Positions 48,076-61,320 of a DNA stretch of 64,000 nucleotides are shown here, piece after piece. The DNA is from Lonicera japonica. Lineage: Eukaryota > Streptophyta > Magnoliopsida > Dipsacales > Caprifoliaceae. The notes under the pieces were generated by a model, which did not search any database, was not told where the DNA came from, and saw nothing but the letters and a program-made list of their open reading frames with translations. The stretch is taken from the NCBI GenBank assembly GCA_021464415.1, contig CM038471.1, positions 8,707,386 to 8,771,385 of the forward strand. Direction: 5' to 3'. A program made the translations under genes and the position numbers. Positions within the stretch are counted from its first letter, which is position 1, and the number at the start of each line of letters is the position of its first letter.

Positions 48076-50652
48076 TGTGACGCCCCGAAATCCCGTTGAG
48101 AGGATTTCACCTCCGGGACCCGGTTAATCACGGTGTCGTATGCGACGACATGTGCTAAGGTATAAATTATAACTTATATAAAAAGAGAATTCCATATAAA
48201 GCGGTAATTTTATAAAATTTTGGCATGTGGAGTTTATTTATCAAGCAATACCAAAACCTGTTAAAATATACATATAATCCATATTCAATAGATACTCCAC
48301 ATTTAAGAAAAATCATATATACAAAGCCTCCAATGAGGTCCCAATCTCAATAAACTTTATATCAAAATACAATACTATAATACATTATCATTTAATAACA
48401 AATCAACTAGTACATAAGTTGTTTCCTAACGACATAGGTGACCAGGGTCCATCAGAGCTATCTAGACTTGTACTCGTACCATTCCCGCAAACACCTGCAA
48501 AACCTGGTTTGAAAAATGGGAGTGAGCCAAACGGGCTCAGTGCGAACTATAAGAGTTTTGTATAAGAAAATAAGTTGGAAATGATGCATGCCATGCTATG
48601 TTTTATAATGAAAATAGTTTATGTGCTGCTTCTCTATAAAGAATCACCTCTGAGTAAAATACATTTCTTTTTTTATATACAAGTGTATATATATATATTA
48701 TAGTTTTGAAGCAGCCAATGCACGGAGAACCTTTCGTGAAATGCATATATATAATGTCCCCCAACCCAAAGTATAAGAAAGACGATATAAGTATATACAT
48801 ATACATCATCATACTAAGTATGCCACAACACCGTGACTAGATCTATCACATCAATCACATATATCACACTCACGTCTTGGATTTTCATACATCTACTGTG
48901 CACAGAGATAGCCGGCAACTCGGTTTCTTCTGCCCAAGGCAGGGACCACCTACCAGGTCCACCTAGACGCTACCTCACGCAGCCACGAAGGCATACGCTA
49001 CCTCACGCCGCCATAAAGGCGTATGCTACAATAATCCTCACGTAGCCACCAAGGCTATACGCTACGGGTAATCACCATCTATCTAGTACGAACGGTGTGG
49101 CCATCCGATAATATATCCAATCAACAATAAATTCATCAAATCCATGAAATCATTAAAATATAGAATCCAACAGATATAGATATGAATATACATACATTTC
49201 ATATGTACTCGTATAACTTGTATATATATATATCCATCCATGTTATGGTTACTTATACACTTTGTAAAACACGTAGTGGTATTGTTGTTGAGATTGAACA
49301 AGATCCGCCAAGTCCGTCAGTTAATAAAGGAAACCAGAAAATCATTAGTTTAGGAGGTTTCACATGTTTCCATCAATTTGGCCCCAAGCCAAGTCTGACA
49401 CAATCAAACAATGCATACGAGTTCCCAATTAGCCTCCCAATATGATTTAAAGACTTTATTTACTCAAAGCATATATGTGTATTTGACTAGCATACTTACG
49501 GACTGGCTAAGTAAGTAGAAAATCTCATGAATATAGTTTATAGCTTAAAACACAACAACAATACCACCAACATATGTAACTTTGTCCAAAATATACTTTT
49601 AAAATTATGTATCGCGTCGTAAGTATGAGTATCATATCATATAATTCATAACCATATCCGTATATAGGGGTTTTATGCCAAACTATCCGTCAACAACATA
49701 GAAATTGGGGATTATCATAAAATCCATAATATATAATCATATTAAGTAAAAATCAAACAATATATCAAGAAGAATTATTCCCAAAACCCCATGAACATGC
49801 TTATGTAGAAAAAGCCCTAGGTTTTTTTGATTTGGGGTAAATATGTTGTACTAACTTTGAAAACAAGCTTTAATAATATTGTTCCCACCTTAGGAGGGTC
49901 AATCCCTCGAAGGATTGCCACTGAATCGAGCCGGAACCGCGTAGAAGCGAAAACCCCCAAATTGTAGCTATAAACCCTAAAAATGGTGGATGAAGGTGGA
50001 GAAGATGATGAAGATGATGATGGAGATGGTGATGATGGCGTGGTTTTGATGCGGAACGAACCACCTTAGAAGATCGCGAGATTTCCCCTAAAATCGCCCT
50101 CAATCTCTCTCTAAAAGCTCTCCAATTGGTTGGGTGAAAATGAGAAGGAAAATGGAGGAAATAAGCTTAAAAATCTCGCCCAGTTCGATGTAGTTGACTA
50201 CATTAAGACCATGTAGTCGACTTCCACTATTCACAGCACATAGTTTTGCTGTTTCGTCACAGGCTCAACTTTACGCTCAATTTTAGCCATCGGGGAGTGA
50301 GAATTAGGTCTCGGATAAAGCACAAAAGTTGTAGAGGGAATTAAAATGAAGACGTGGCCAAAAACAGGGACTCATTTGGAGTTCGGATGAAGAAGTTATT
50401 GTCTTCCAAAGTCGGGTAAAAATCATTAATCGCGTAGGATCGAAACTTGTGATTTTCGAACCGATTTCCATCCGAACCACCTGAAGCAACTTATGGTCAT
50501 TATAACACGCTTAAATATATTAATATGACTTGTTGGAGGTTTACAAACCATGCTAACCTTTCCAGAACCCAATTTGGCCATCCGGAGCCCGATTCTGCCT
50601 TATACGCGACTTAGGTCGTGATTTGCAAGAGATAAGGAAACCGAGTGTTACA
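48076..50652 (-). repeat. LARD left LTR (3' LTR of the element)
   Basis: 2577 bp, very similar to the right LTR. The six-base length difference is explained by one 9-bp GAT-type repeat loss, two 2-bp TA changes and one single base. Three imperfect tandem copies of a segment including GCTACCTCACGCAGCCAC lie at 48,966-49,070. Confidence 0.92.
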
Positions 50653-50666
50653 ATCTCCCCTCCTTA
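50653..50666 (-). promoter_or_regulatory. LARD polypurine tract
   Basis: The minus strand AAGGAGGGGAGAT lies directly before the 3' LTR. It would prime plus-strand DNA synthesis. The same motif recurs inside the element at 52,319-52,333. Confidence 0.85.
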
Positions 50667-53600
50667 ATAAATTTCATCCTCGAAATTCCCCCAAGATAGC
50701 TTACCAGCTCAAGGCACAAGTGGTTCTGAATTCTACATAGTTGCCCTTCCTTAGAAGAGAAAAACTAAACTCGCCAATAAAAAATGATTTCGATCTCAAA
50801 GATCAGAACAACAGGAATAATCATATCAAACGATAAAGAAGGAAGGTCACATGACTAAATTTACCTAATTCATTCTCTCTGATAAGCCACAACCTCATTA
50901 AAAGGTTCAATGGAAAGAGATACTGACCAAACATGAGAGTTTTCAACCGCTGATACACATGAACGAAGTAGCGGATGATAGAACTTTCATTCTATAGCCT
51001 CTTTCTCTTATCCAACTTATTGGGCAATGCAACCATCATATCTTCACTACTTCAGTTTCCACCTACTACGTTCTTCGACTTGATAAAGGCACTATGCTCA
51101 AAATCTGCCTCTTAATGGCTTTAGAAGTTTCTAACTCAAGAAACTTAGGATGATCATATTGCAATACGGGGTGATTGTAGTTCCGTAACAAGAGATTAAG
51201 TTGGTAATCCTCAAATAAGTTCTCAAGTGACATTAAGTTTCAAATACAAAAGGGTTTCCAGTGTCTCATTACTCACGGAGAGGTGCCATTTCCAAGGAAT
51301 CAAAGAATGATTGAAGAGTATAAAATAAAGTGTCAAGCCTATTTTACGGTAAATCAATGGCCTGAATTCCATTTCTATATAATCGGGGAGGAAATAGTAT
51401 AAGCCAATCTCCCAAGAGTTAAATAAGAGCAACCCTCAATTCGATTAAGATAACTATAGTGTTATTTAGCCAGTAGATATATAGCTCCACTAAAGGTTAG
51501 AGGCACCAGACCAAAAATCAATAGGGTTTGAATACAAAAATCAAAATCCGTACCCTGCTTTGAAATCCTAACTGGATTCTAACTCTATCCAACCGGAACA
51601 AGCAGATGAGGAAAAATGCATGGATCGATTTCTAAAAGATGAATCATAATAACTCACAAAATTTAGAACTAAAAAATTCTTAGGAGGTCGTTTCAAAATA
51701 CAAGAGGTAGTTACACTAGCGAATGCATTCCTTTCCCCAAATGGTTTTTCTAAGCTTTAGATAGATTCCTAAACTAAGAATGAAATTTCAATGGACATCG
51801 CGTAAACTTCAGACTAAGAAAATAGGCTCACTGAGAGCTAGCTAAATTATAGGGACTGTTTGAAGTCCTCTCATCTGTACACACAATCCCGAGATCATTT
51901 TGTAACCATGACCCCGATTATTCCACTAGTAATCCGGGACATGAAGTATCGCAGCTCACAGTCATAAATCGACTGACATGGTAAGAATACTGTATATCCA
52001 ACTATAAGGAGTTCCTCGTAATGCATCTGTCATACATAACATTTCCAATAAAAGAAATTTATAGGATCTTACCTTGTCTCCCCCTTAACAGGCAGTAGAA
52101 ACACATCTCATGAAAATCTCTTTGGGAAACCATTATACACAGAGCGAAAGTAATACACTTATAGTATGCTAACATAATCTTAAGAGAGTTCATACTCCTT
52201 CAAAGGTGTGATTCATGCAATAGTCCAGACTGTTATCTCGAGCTAGGACAAGCTTTGACATATATAAAAGGAAGAGAAATGGTGGTGCAAACAAAGTCTA
52301 TCTATCGAGGTTAAGTCTTGTCTCCCCTCCTTAAAGGGTTTGCCCGTGATTAGTATAAATAAGGCTTGAATCTGGAGTACTGCTTCAAATCCCAAACTAG
52401 ATCAAGAAGGGAATAGGAAGGTCTTAAGCTTGAAATGCTTACCTCAACAACATCTGGATTCTTGAAACAAGGTAGGAAAAATTGTCACCAGGAAAGTCAT
52501 CTTAAATTGAAAGTACGATTCTCCGTTCCAGACTTCTCTTTTAGCGAAAACTTGCTTTATAACTAGCATACACATCACTCTAGCTAAATGTCTACGTAGG
52601 AGGATGGGAACTATTTCTCAAAAGTGCTCATCTCGCCAAGGCTAACCCAATAAGGGTCAAGCAATGGTACACCTTGTGTCTCAGAGGTGCTACACCTTTC
52701 AAACACGAGGAGGGTTCAAAAACTGAGTTCCCTAATTCACCTTTAATATGCCATCACTCTATCATTGAGTAGTTCGAACAAGTCTCCCCTATCATGATGA
52801 ATGGAATCATATTCCACATGAATGTGTACCCAAAGCTCCACTGAAGAAAGAAACAAGAGAAATGAAATAAAGGAGCGTATAGTTCTACTAAGGGTTCTAT
52901 TCCCTTTCGCCACGAGATACAACCGTTAAACAAACACTCTCCTTCAAGATTTACCAAGGGAGTTCACTTCTAGTCCCTTTTACAAACCAAATTCTCAAAG
53001 TCCCAATGCAGTATACTTAACAAAGATAAGAGGCTTACAAAAGGAATAGTTACTATAGCCTCAATTCGACAAGTCCATAAGCTTTCGCTGCGTCACTCTG
53101 ATAGGTCCCCCTAACGAAGATGAACTAGGATTGTACTTCAGACGAATTCATTGTGGGTTCCTTATTGCGAAGGAAGGATAAGATCGCAGCTAATAAAGGT
53201 GAGGTGCCTTGTGGATACTATTGGAGATTCTCTCCCATCACTTTAGGGAACAAGACATAACACACAGATGTGCTTGATACAAGGGTCAATGAAAGGGTTT
53301 TGTTCCCAATTGAACTTACATGACAAACAAAATGAGGTTACGATTCTGAAATAAGCATATTCAATGCTTTTCCTGAGGCAGGAATACTTGTAACCGACCA
53401 TTCTCAAAAGAAAATACATATAAAGTATGTCTCACCACGGTCATATGCCTTTTTACTCCAAGGAATAGCATACCCCTGGCACACACGAAGTATCGGTATC
53501 CATAAGAAAGTCCAGCCACTCATCCACATCGGATCCAGACTCTTAGGATAGGGTACACAGGCATACACAACTAAACTATACCAGTCCCCATGATTCCATA

Positions 53601-54365
53601 CTGGGTTTAGATTCATGAGATAGGATATAAACATATGCATGACTAAACTTAGTCATTCTCATACATTCCATGTGGGTTTCTAAGGAAATTTGTCTCTTCC
53701 TCCCACAATAAAGTAGTCATCCTACAAAGGAGATCTTTCAGACGAGATGATTTCTAGATCAATATAAACGTTTACTTGTACCATAGTAGTCAATTTAGAC
53801 AGAATCTATGGATTCCCTCTCTCGTAACTAGACTTACAAGTTCAAACGCGGCCATATGATTACAGAGGAACGATCATCCACACACTAGGCTCACCCCGCA
53901 AGAAATCGAAGAAGAAACAATGGGGTAAACACGAGGAATAGGACTTTAGCAGCCACTCTCCTACGAGTATGCCACTTTCTAACCTCAGTCAGGAGTAGTG
54001 GACTGGTGGTTTATCAGATAGTCAACCGTTGGCCGGCGGATGACTATAACATAATCCATCAGTCGCCTTTTGCTTACTTAGTGGCAGAACTAATCCCGAT
54101 CACAAATCTTATATGTGAAACAAGCGATATAGGAGCCAATGACTAAAATAATTCACGAAAGATGCCAAAAAGAATTAAACAAGTACTTTGTGAATGGATG
54201 TAGCCAAGACAAGCCACATCTCCTTTCACAATTCTCCCATTTTTCAAATATCCTAACGGAAGAATCCTATCGCACGAGAACATATTTGTCTTCCGAGGAA
54301 TACTATAACCGCTCACACCCCTAATTTTGGATCTACCAATTAATTCCCCAAGGAAAACATTAAAC

Positions 54366-54385
54366 CTAAAGCTCTGATACCAACT
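54366..54385 (-). promoter_or_regulatory. LARD primer-binding site (initiator-Met tRNA)
   Basis: The minus strand just inside the 5' LTR reads TTGGTATCAGAGC, complementary to the 3' end of plant initiator methionine tRNA. It is where minus-strand DNA synthesis would start. Confidence 0.9.
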
Positions 54386-56956
54386 TGTGATGCCCCGAAA
54401 TCCCGTTGAGAGGATTTCACCTCCAGGACCCGGTTAATCACGGTGTCGTACGCGATGACGTGTGTTAAGGTATAAATTATAACTTATATAAAAAGAGAAT
54501 TCCATACAAAGCGGTAATTTTATAAAATTTTGGCATGTGGAGTTTATTTATCAAGCAATACCAAAACCTGTTAAAATATACATATAATCCATATTCAATA
54601 TATACTCCACATTTAAGAAAAATCATATATACAAAGCCTCCAATGAGGTCCCAATCTCAATAAACTTTATATCAAAATACAATACTATAATACATTATCA
54701 TTTAATAACAAATCAACTAGTACATAAGTTGTTTCCTAACGACATAGGTGACCAGGGTCCATCAGAGCTATCTAGACTTGTACTCGTACCATTCCCGCAA
54801 ACACCTGCAAAACCTGGTTTGAAAAATGGGAGTGAGCCAAACGGGCTCAGTGCGAACTATAAGAGTTTTGTATAAGAAAATAAGTTGGAAATGATGCATG
54901 CCATGCTATGTTTTATAATGAAAATAGTTTATGTGCTGCTTCTCTATAAAGAATCACCTCTGAGTAAAATACATTTCTTTTTGTATATACAAGTGTATAT
55001 ATATATATATTATAGTTTTGAAGCAGCCAATGCACGGGGAACCTTTCGTGAAATGCATATATATAATGTCCCCCAACCCAAAGTATAAGAAAGACGATAT
55101 AAGTATATACATATACATCATCATACTAAGTATGCCACAACACCGCGACTAGATCTATCACATCAATCACATATATCACACTCACTTCTAGGATTTTCAT
55201 ACATCTACTGTGCACAGAGATAGCCGGCAACTCGGTTTCTTCTGCCCAAGGCAGGGACCACCTACCAGGTCCACCTAGACGCTACCTCACGCAGCCACGA
55301 AGGCATACGCTACCTCACGCCGCCATAAAGGCGTATGCTACAATAATCCTCACGTAGCCACCAAGGCTATACGCTACGGGTAATCACCATCTATCTAGTA
55401 CGAACGGTGTGGCCATCCGATAATATATCCAATCAACAATAAATTCATCAAATCCATGAAATCATTAAAATATAGAATCCAACAGATATAGATATGAATA
55501 TACATACATTTCATATGTACTCGTATAACTCGTATATATATATGTATCCATCCATGTTATGGTTACTTATACACTTTGTAAAACACGTAGTGGTATTGTT
55601 TTTGAGACTGAACAAGATCCGCCAAGTCCGTCAGTTAATAAAGGAAACCAGAAAATCATTAGTTTGGGAGGTTTCACATGTTTCCATCAATTTGGCCCTA
55701 AGCCAAGTCTAACACAATCAAACAATGTATACGAGTTCCCAATTAGCCTCCCAATATGATTTAAAGACTTTATTTACTCAAAGCATATATGTGTATTTGA
55801 CCAGCATACTTACGGACTGGCTAAGTAAGTAGAAAATCTCATAAATATAGTTTATAGCTTAAAACACAACAACAATACCACCAACATATGTAACTTTGTC
55901 CAAAATATACTTTTAAAATTATGTATCGTGTCGTAAGTATGAGTATCATATCATATAGTTCATAACCATATCCGTATATAGGGGTTTTATGCCAAACTAT
56001 CCGAAAACAACATAGAAATTGGGGATTATCATAAAATCCATAATATATAATCATATTAAGTATAAAGCAAACAATATATCAAGAAGAATTATTCCCAAAA
56101 CCCCATGAACATGCTTATGTAGAAAAAGCCCTAGGTTTTGTTGATTTGGGGTAAATATGTTGTAATAACTTTGAAAACAAGCTTTAATAATATTGTTCCC
56201 ACCTTAGGAGGGTCAATCCCTCGAAGGATTGCCAGTGAATCGAGCCGGAACCGCGTAGAAGCGAAAACCCCCAAATTGTAGCTATAAACCCTAGAAATGG
56301 TGGATGAAGGTGGAGAAGATGATGATGGAGATGGTGATGATGGCGTGGTTTTGATGCGGAACGAAGCACCTTAGAAGATCGCGAGATTTCCCCTAAAATC
56401 TCCCTCAATCTCTCTCTAAAAGCTCTCAAATTGGTTGGATGAAAATTAGAAGGAAAAGGGAGGAAATAAGCTTCAAAATCTCACCCAGGTCAATGTAGTC
56501 GACTACATTAAGACCATGTAGTCGACTTCCACTATTCACAGCACATAGTTTTGCTGTTTGGTCACAGACTCAACTTTACACTCAATTTTAGCCATCGGGG
56601 AGTGAGAATTAGGTCTAGGAGAAAACACGAAAGTTGTAGAGGGCATTAAAATGAAGACGTGACCAAAACGGGGACTCATTTGGAGTTTGGATGAAGAAGT
56701 TTTGGTCTTCCAAAGTTGGGTAAAAATCATTAATCGCGTAGGATCGAAACTTGTGATTTTCGAACCGATTTCTATCCGAACCACCCGAAGAAACTTATGG
56801 TCATTATAACACACTTAAATATATTAATATGACTTGTTGGAGGTTTCCAAACCATGCTAACCTTTCCAGAACCCAATTTGGCCATCCGGAGCCCGATTAT
56901 GCCTTATACGCGACTTAGGCCGTGATTTACAAGAGATAAGGAAACCGAGTGTTCCA
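54386..56956 (-). repeat. LARD right LTR (5' LTR of the element)
   Basis: 2571 bp; it pairs with 48,076-50,652. Differences are scattered substitutions and the few indels noted for its partner, which points to a fairly recent insertion. Short conserved open frames in both LTRs are just a result of this identity. Confidence 0.92.
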
Positions 56957-56961
56957 CCTCT

Positions 56962-57785
56962 GCTGTTTATCAGCTACTCCATCAGAGCGGTTAAGCGAGA
57001 GCTGTAGAGATCGCTGAAAGAGCTCTATCCCTTGAGCTCCGTAATCGGTTATGCGAAAATAATTCTCGAGCACACGCCTAACTGCCGATGAGCTCTGTTC
57101 CTCTTGTGCACCTAAATAGAGCTCCTTTTACTGTGGTAGGATAAGATGCTGACGTGGGTGGCCATGTGTTGGGTCGTGGTTGGCTAGGTAAATTAAGTTA
57201 TTAATTTACACTATCAATTGCTCCCTATCCTTGCCATTTAGCTTGGAAGAGCTAATTGGGGAGGATACTTATCTACCTTGGTATCGATAACAGTGCTGAG
57301 CTTTGGCGGTCGAGCTATTTTGAGCTTGGATTTTTTATGAGCGAATAGGATCAATAATTCCGCATACGTGGTGCTAAATTTATGATGATCTTTTTGTCGC
57401 CACAGTCCATCGTTCAGAGCTCTTTATAAGAGCGTTACTATTCATAGAGGTCGTGTCCTACTAGCTTCACATTCTTTAGAAACCGTGCGAACGTGGGGTA
57501 GTAGGTCTGTGAGTGGACAGTTAAAGCACTTGAAATGATAATTAGCTTCTCCAATACACCTTATATAAACCCTCTTACCTTAGCAAAAATTTCACCTTAT
57601 CTCTCTTAAACCCTAAGTACCTTAGAGCCCAGAAACCCAATTCGCTCTCTGTTCTTGCTAACCTGGCCTACAGACCACCTTCATATCCTTTTTTTAGGAG
57701 ATTCTCGAGCGTTCCTCTGAAGAATTTCTTCAAATTCATCCCGTATTTCGCCCATTCTACTTCTCTACATACTTTAGCTCTCCTC
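56962..57785. other. 5' flank of the decayed gypsy-type gene
   Basis: No gene. GAGCTC-rich sequence with moderate GC, probably LTR or leader of the older retroelement that the LARD entered. A TATAAACCCTC-like motif at about 57,565 lies 220 bp before the first ATG and may be a promoter remnant. Confidence 0.35.
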
Positions 57786-60500
57786 ATGGATTATCTTACT
57801 GAACACGGCCAAAACCTAGAGATCACCGTCCAGGGGGAAACTGACTCCTCCTCAGGTGTGGTTCAGAGCGTTGCCTCTACCACTATTGCCCCATGGCCTG
57901 TCAACATCGTTCGCATACTAGACAATGACCTGAAAGAGGTCACTATTTGCCTTCCTCCTACGGTCGCAAACACTGAGGTGGCCATCGGGGCCTACACTAA
58001 GTACTTGAGCTCTTTATCCTTCTTTTCCATCCCGTCGACGTTCTCTATACCTGATATTCCCATTTTTAGGCGAAGTATTAAATCCCCGATGGGTGCGAAT
58101 CAGAGCCCTGGGTCCAGATGAAAGGGCTTACTACTTCTTAATTACCCGGGAAAGTGTGTTTTTACGAATTTGCTTTCAAGCATGGGCTCTGCTTTCCAAT
58201 GGACGACGATTTAAGGGAGCTCTTAGTGGCCCTAGACCTTGCGTCGGTACAAGTCCCTCCAAACATGTAGAGTTGTTTGATTGGGTCCATTTTGATATTC
58301 ATGGCCATCTTCGTAAGGAGCCACGAGATTTCAGTCGATGAGTTCCTTACTCTATTCCAATGCAAGGACGGTGAAGGAAAAAATGGGTCTCAGCTACTCC
58401 CCAAGGATGGGAGCTCCCAAGCTCATTCACGACCTGCCCTTCAGCATTTTTAACTGGAAGAAAAGGTTTTTTTTGTGTCTGAGACCAGCTGTGAGCATGA
58501 TCCGCAATGCTCCAGCGTGATTGATCTCAAGGCTTGGTTCACAGATCCCGTCTCCATCTGTAAGTGCTCAAATTCTTGTATCTTTTATTTTATAGACCAC
58601 GGCTGAGCTGTCTGTCGTTTCTTTTTTTATCCTTTTATGTAGAGTGGTCTACTTCGGTGTCTAATGAGTGGATTAAGGATGCTGAAAGGTTCTCTATGAA
58701 GAACTACGCCGCACTCACCAATCTAGAGATGTTGTGGCGCTTGGATCTGGGTCCCAGGCCCAGCGACATGGACTCTTCCATCCTGACCGTGGTAGATCTT
58801 AAGCTCAACAGGCCCTTCGTGGCTCTTGCTGAGGTGACCCCATCTTCCACAGCCGCCAAAGCTACTAAGGAAGGATCCACAGCTCCTTCAGAGGTTGAAG
58901 AGGTAGAGGAAAGATATAAGGTGGGGGGACTTCAGAGGAGGAAATCCAAATAATTTGTAAGCGTCTCATCAAAAGGTGTTCTTATAAGCATCGCTTCTCT
59001 GCGAAAAGTTCCTTTCTCTCCCCCCGCGAGTAAGTTTCTCTCTCCTCGAGCTCTTTTATTGTTCACATGGGGCTCTTATCATTTGTCCTAATACATTTTG
59101 TTCTGTTTATTATAGACATACCTTTGGCAATCAACCCCAAGAGGGTGATTAAGAGGAAAAAAACTCTTCACAAAGGTCCTCCCACTTTAAGGAGTCCAAG
59201 GCTAGTGAGGGGATTTCTTTCCCTATTCCCATCACTCCAACACAAGAAGGCGTGGCACCAGCTCTTGACCAAGGTGTGGAGGAGGAATAAGGTGTCAGCT
59301 CGTTTGTGGAGTTAATGACTGGTCCTCTCGTGGCTCATCAGCCTCTAAGCTTGCAAGAAATAGGGTTGGAGAGTGTCGAGGAGCTCTAAGACAAAGATGT
59401 CCACGTCCTTTCGCCAGGCAGTACTTCCCCCATCAAGACAACCTACAAGTAAGTGGTTTTTAACGAGGAGGACGTTCAAGAGCTCGACCCTGTCGTGGCT
59501 CAGAAGCAGTCTGCCTTCGGAGGCACCTCAAGTTCTGCCACCGCTAGAACCGATGGAGATGGGTTAAAGTTCTTCATCCCTGGGCTAACCTTGCCCCATT
59601 TGGGTGAAGGAATGCTCCAAAATGCAGGGAATTAGGGGTTAGCCAGGTGACCGATGAGTATGGTAATCATATGAGCCGGGTTACATCTCTACTCTCATTT
59701 TTCTTTTATAACCTTGTCTCCTCCGTCAAGCTTCTAATAATATATTTTTTTCTTTTTTAGGCCCTTTCCCTATTTTACTCCACTTTCCACATGGCTAAGG
59801 AAGGGACTGGATATTGGCGTCTTTCTGCCAAGCTGGAGAAGTACAAGAAGGACCTCCACGAGCTCTGGGGGGATTTCAATAGGGTGCCGACCCGAGCTGA
59901 TAGGGCAGAGAAGGAGTCTGCGAGCTTGAGGGTCTCTCTAAAAGAAGGGCAAAGGGTTATTGAGCTTGAGCACAAGGGGAGGGAAGAAACCCAGAAGCTC
60001 ATGGAGCTCGAGCGGGAGGGAAGAAAAGAGGCCAGCGATAGTATTAGGGAGGGAGCTGCAAGTTGAGGTGATGGCTAAGAAGGAGGAGTTATTTGCTGTC
60101 TTCCATCAACACGAGGCTATAAAGAATCAGGTCTCAGAGCTGGAGAAGGAGGCTAAAGACCTTAGAGACTCCATACCTGCAGTCGAACTCCAAACAGTAA
60201 AAAGATTCTACGCTCAAGGGGGACCGCTAGCCAAGATCAGAGATGCATATGTGGATGGTTTCTTCAAATGCCAGGAGCTTGCTTTACAGTAGCCCGACAA
60301 CCTTAAAGGGCTTGAGCTCTCTTCTAATGCAGGTGTAACTCCGGATCTTGAGGCCAAGATTCTGGAGAAAAGAGGAGACATTCTGGCCATTCTTTAGCTA
60401 ACTAGGGAAGAGGAGCCCAATCTTCTGGAGAAATGGGAGACCGGCAAGCCTTCACCTTCCGGAGATAGAGCTGATAGTCACGACGTGGGGGGAGCTTAGT
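57786..60500 (+). pseudogene. Gypsy-type transposon accessory protein (Transposase_28-like), broken
   Basis: The plus strand starts MDYLTEHGQNLEITV. It shifts frame near 58,090 to IRALGPDERAYYFL, then again to FPMDDDLRELLVAL, VQVPPNM with a stop, and ISVDEFLTLFQCKDGEG. This order (upper-case strand, then the -PN-W- and -S.EEFL.L- region) is that of the putative plant 'gypsy type' transposon protein, PF04195. Exon-like pieces follow with GTAAGT donors near 58,561, 59,029 and 59,449 and TAG/AG acceptors near 58,641, 59,115 and 59,760. The last pieces (59,791-60,292) are Glu/Lys-rich coiled coil (LEKYKKDLHELW, VSELEKEAKDLRD). Stops and shifts make it non-functional. Such genes travel with Tat-type gypsy elements; their role is unknown. 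Confidence 0.65.
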
Positions 60501-61320
60501 AGGATTAGTATCTGTAGTTGTAGGGTTTCTTGTTTTCTTTTCTTTTCTTTGTGACAGCATCCTTAGGACCTCTATAATCGATTCCCTCATTAATAAAATA
60601 AATCACTTTTGCATTGGAACTTGCTTTGTCTTATTTTGCTTAAATTCTTGTCTTTTTCTTTTGTCTAAATTGTTGTGTGAGATGTAATGAGCTCTATTGA
60701 TACTCTAATGCCCCCACAACATAGAGAAAAGATAACTAGAAATAAGCAAGATAAACAATATGCCTCAAGAGAGGTCTTTGCCATATTCACAAGAGGTCAA
60801 GGACCTATAGCTCGTTGAACTGGTTGTTGTTAGGTCTCTCAGTACAAAATGGGATTCTTGTTATTCTGGTTAAAGTCCATAAGAGTCATACCCCATAAAC
60901 ATTAAGCAAAATTTATTAAAAACTCTTAAATGTCAGTTGGCTCCTCAGTGTGTAAAGGTGCTCATTGAGCTGATCAGTTACTACACTGACCTTTGCATGA
61001 GAGGAATTGTATAGTTCTTAGCAGGCCTGCATTAAGATCCTTTTATGATTGGTGACTGACCCATATGGTGATAGGAATTTTTGCGAAATCCTTGGTGTTT
61101 AAAAAGGAAAATTTATTCTTTTTGGCTAAGTTTTGAGTAGAGTCATAACCCCTTCTGACTTAGACAAATTATGACAATTTTCTCATTTGTTGCCAAATCT
61201 CTTCAGTTAAAAAACTGACCTCTTTATGAGAGGTTTTTTTTACAGAGTGTAAGCGTGCTTCTTACGAGTTGGGCACTTGCTAAACTGACCTCTTTTTGAG
61301 AGGTTTTACAAAGTGTACTT
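60501..61320. other. 3' flank of the gypsy-type gene
   Basis: No gene. An imperfect direct repeat with the core ACTGACCTCTTT.TGAGAGG occurs at about 61,206-61,240 and 61,275-61,310 (a third, weaker form is near 60,985). It is probably the tail of the same retroelement. Confidence 0.4.

Larger units (their letters stand above)
48076..56956 (-). mobile_element. Complete non-autonomous LTR retrotransposon (LARD)
   Basis: It has two direct LTRs, 48,076-50,652 and 54,386-56,956, both starting TGTGA and ending CA, and both bounded outside by CCTCT (48,071-48,075 and 56,957-56,961). Next to the right LTR is the complement of TTGGTATCAGAGC, the primer site for initiator-Met tRNA, so transcription is on the minus strand. 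Next to the left LTR is AAGGAGGGGAGAT on the minus strand, the polypurine tract. The 3.7-kb interior (50,653-54,385) has no frame longer than about 80 residues and no gag, protease, RT, RNase H or integrase motif. Long LTRs, a conserved non-coding interior and intact signals define a large retrotransposon derivative, moved by proteins of a relative (probably Ty3/gypsy). Confidence 0.92.

Noticed and set aside
49870..50489. Conserved frames present twice (also 56,184-56,814)
   Set aside because: They are identical because they lie in the two LTRs of the LARD, not because of protein selection.
50653..54385. Short frames in the LARD interior
   Set aside because: None exceeds about 80 residues, and none shows protease, RT, RNase H, integrase or gag motifs.
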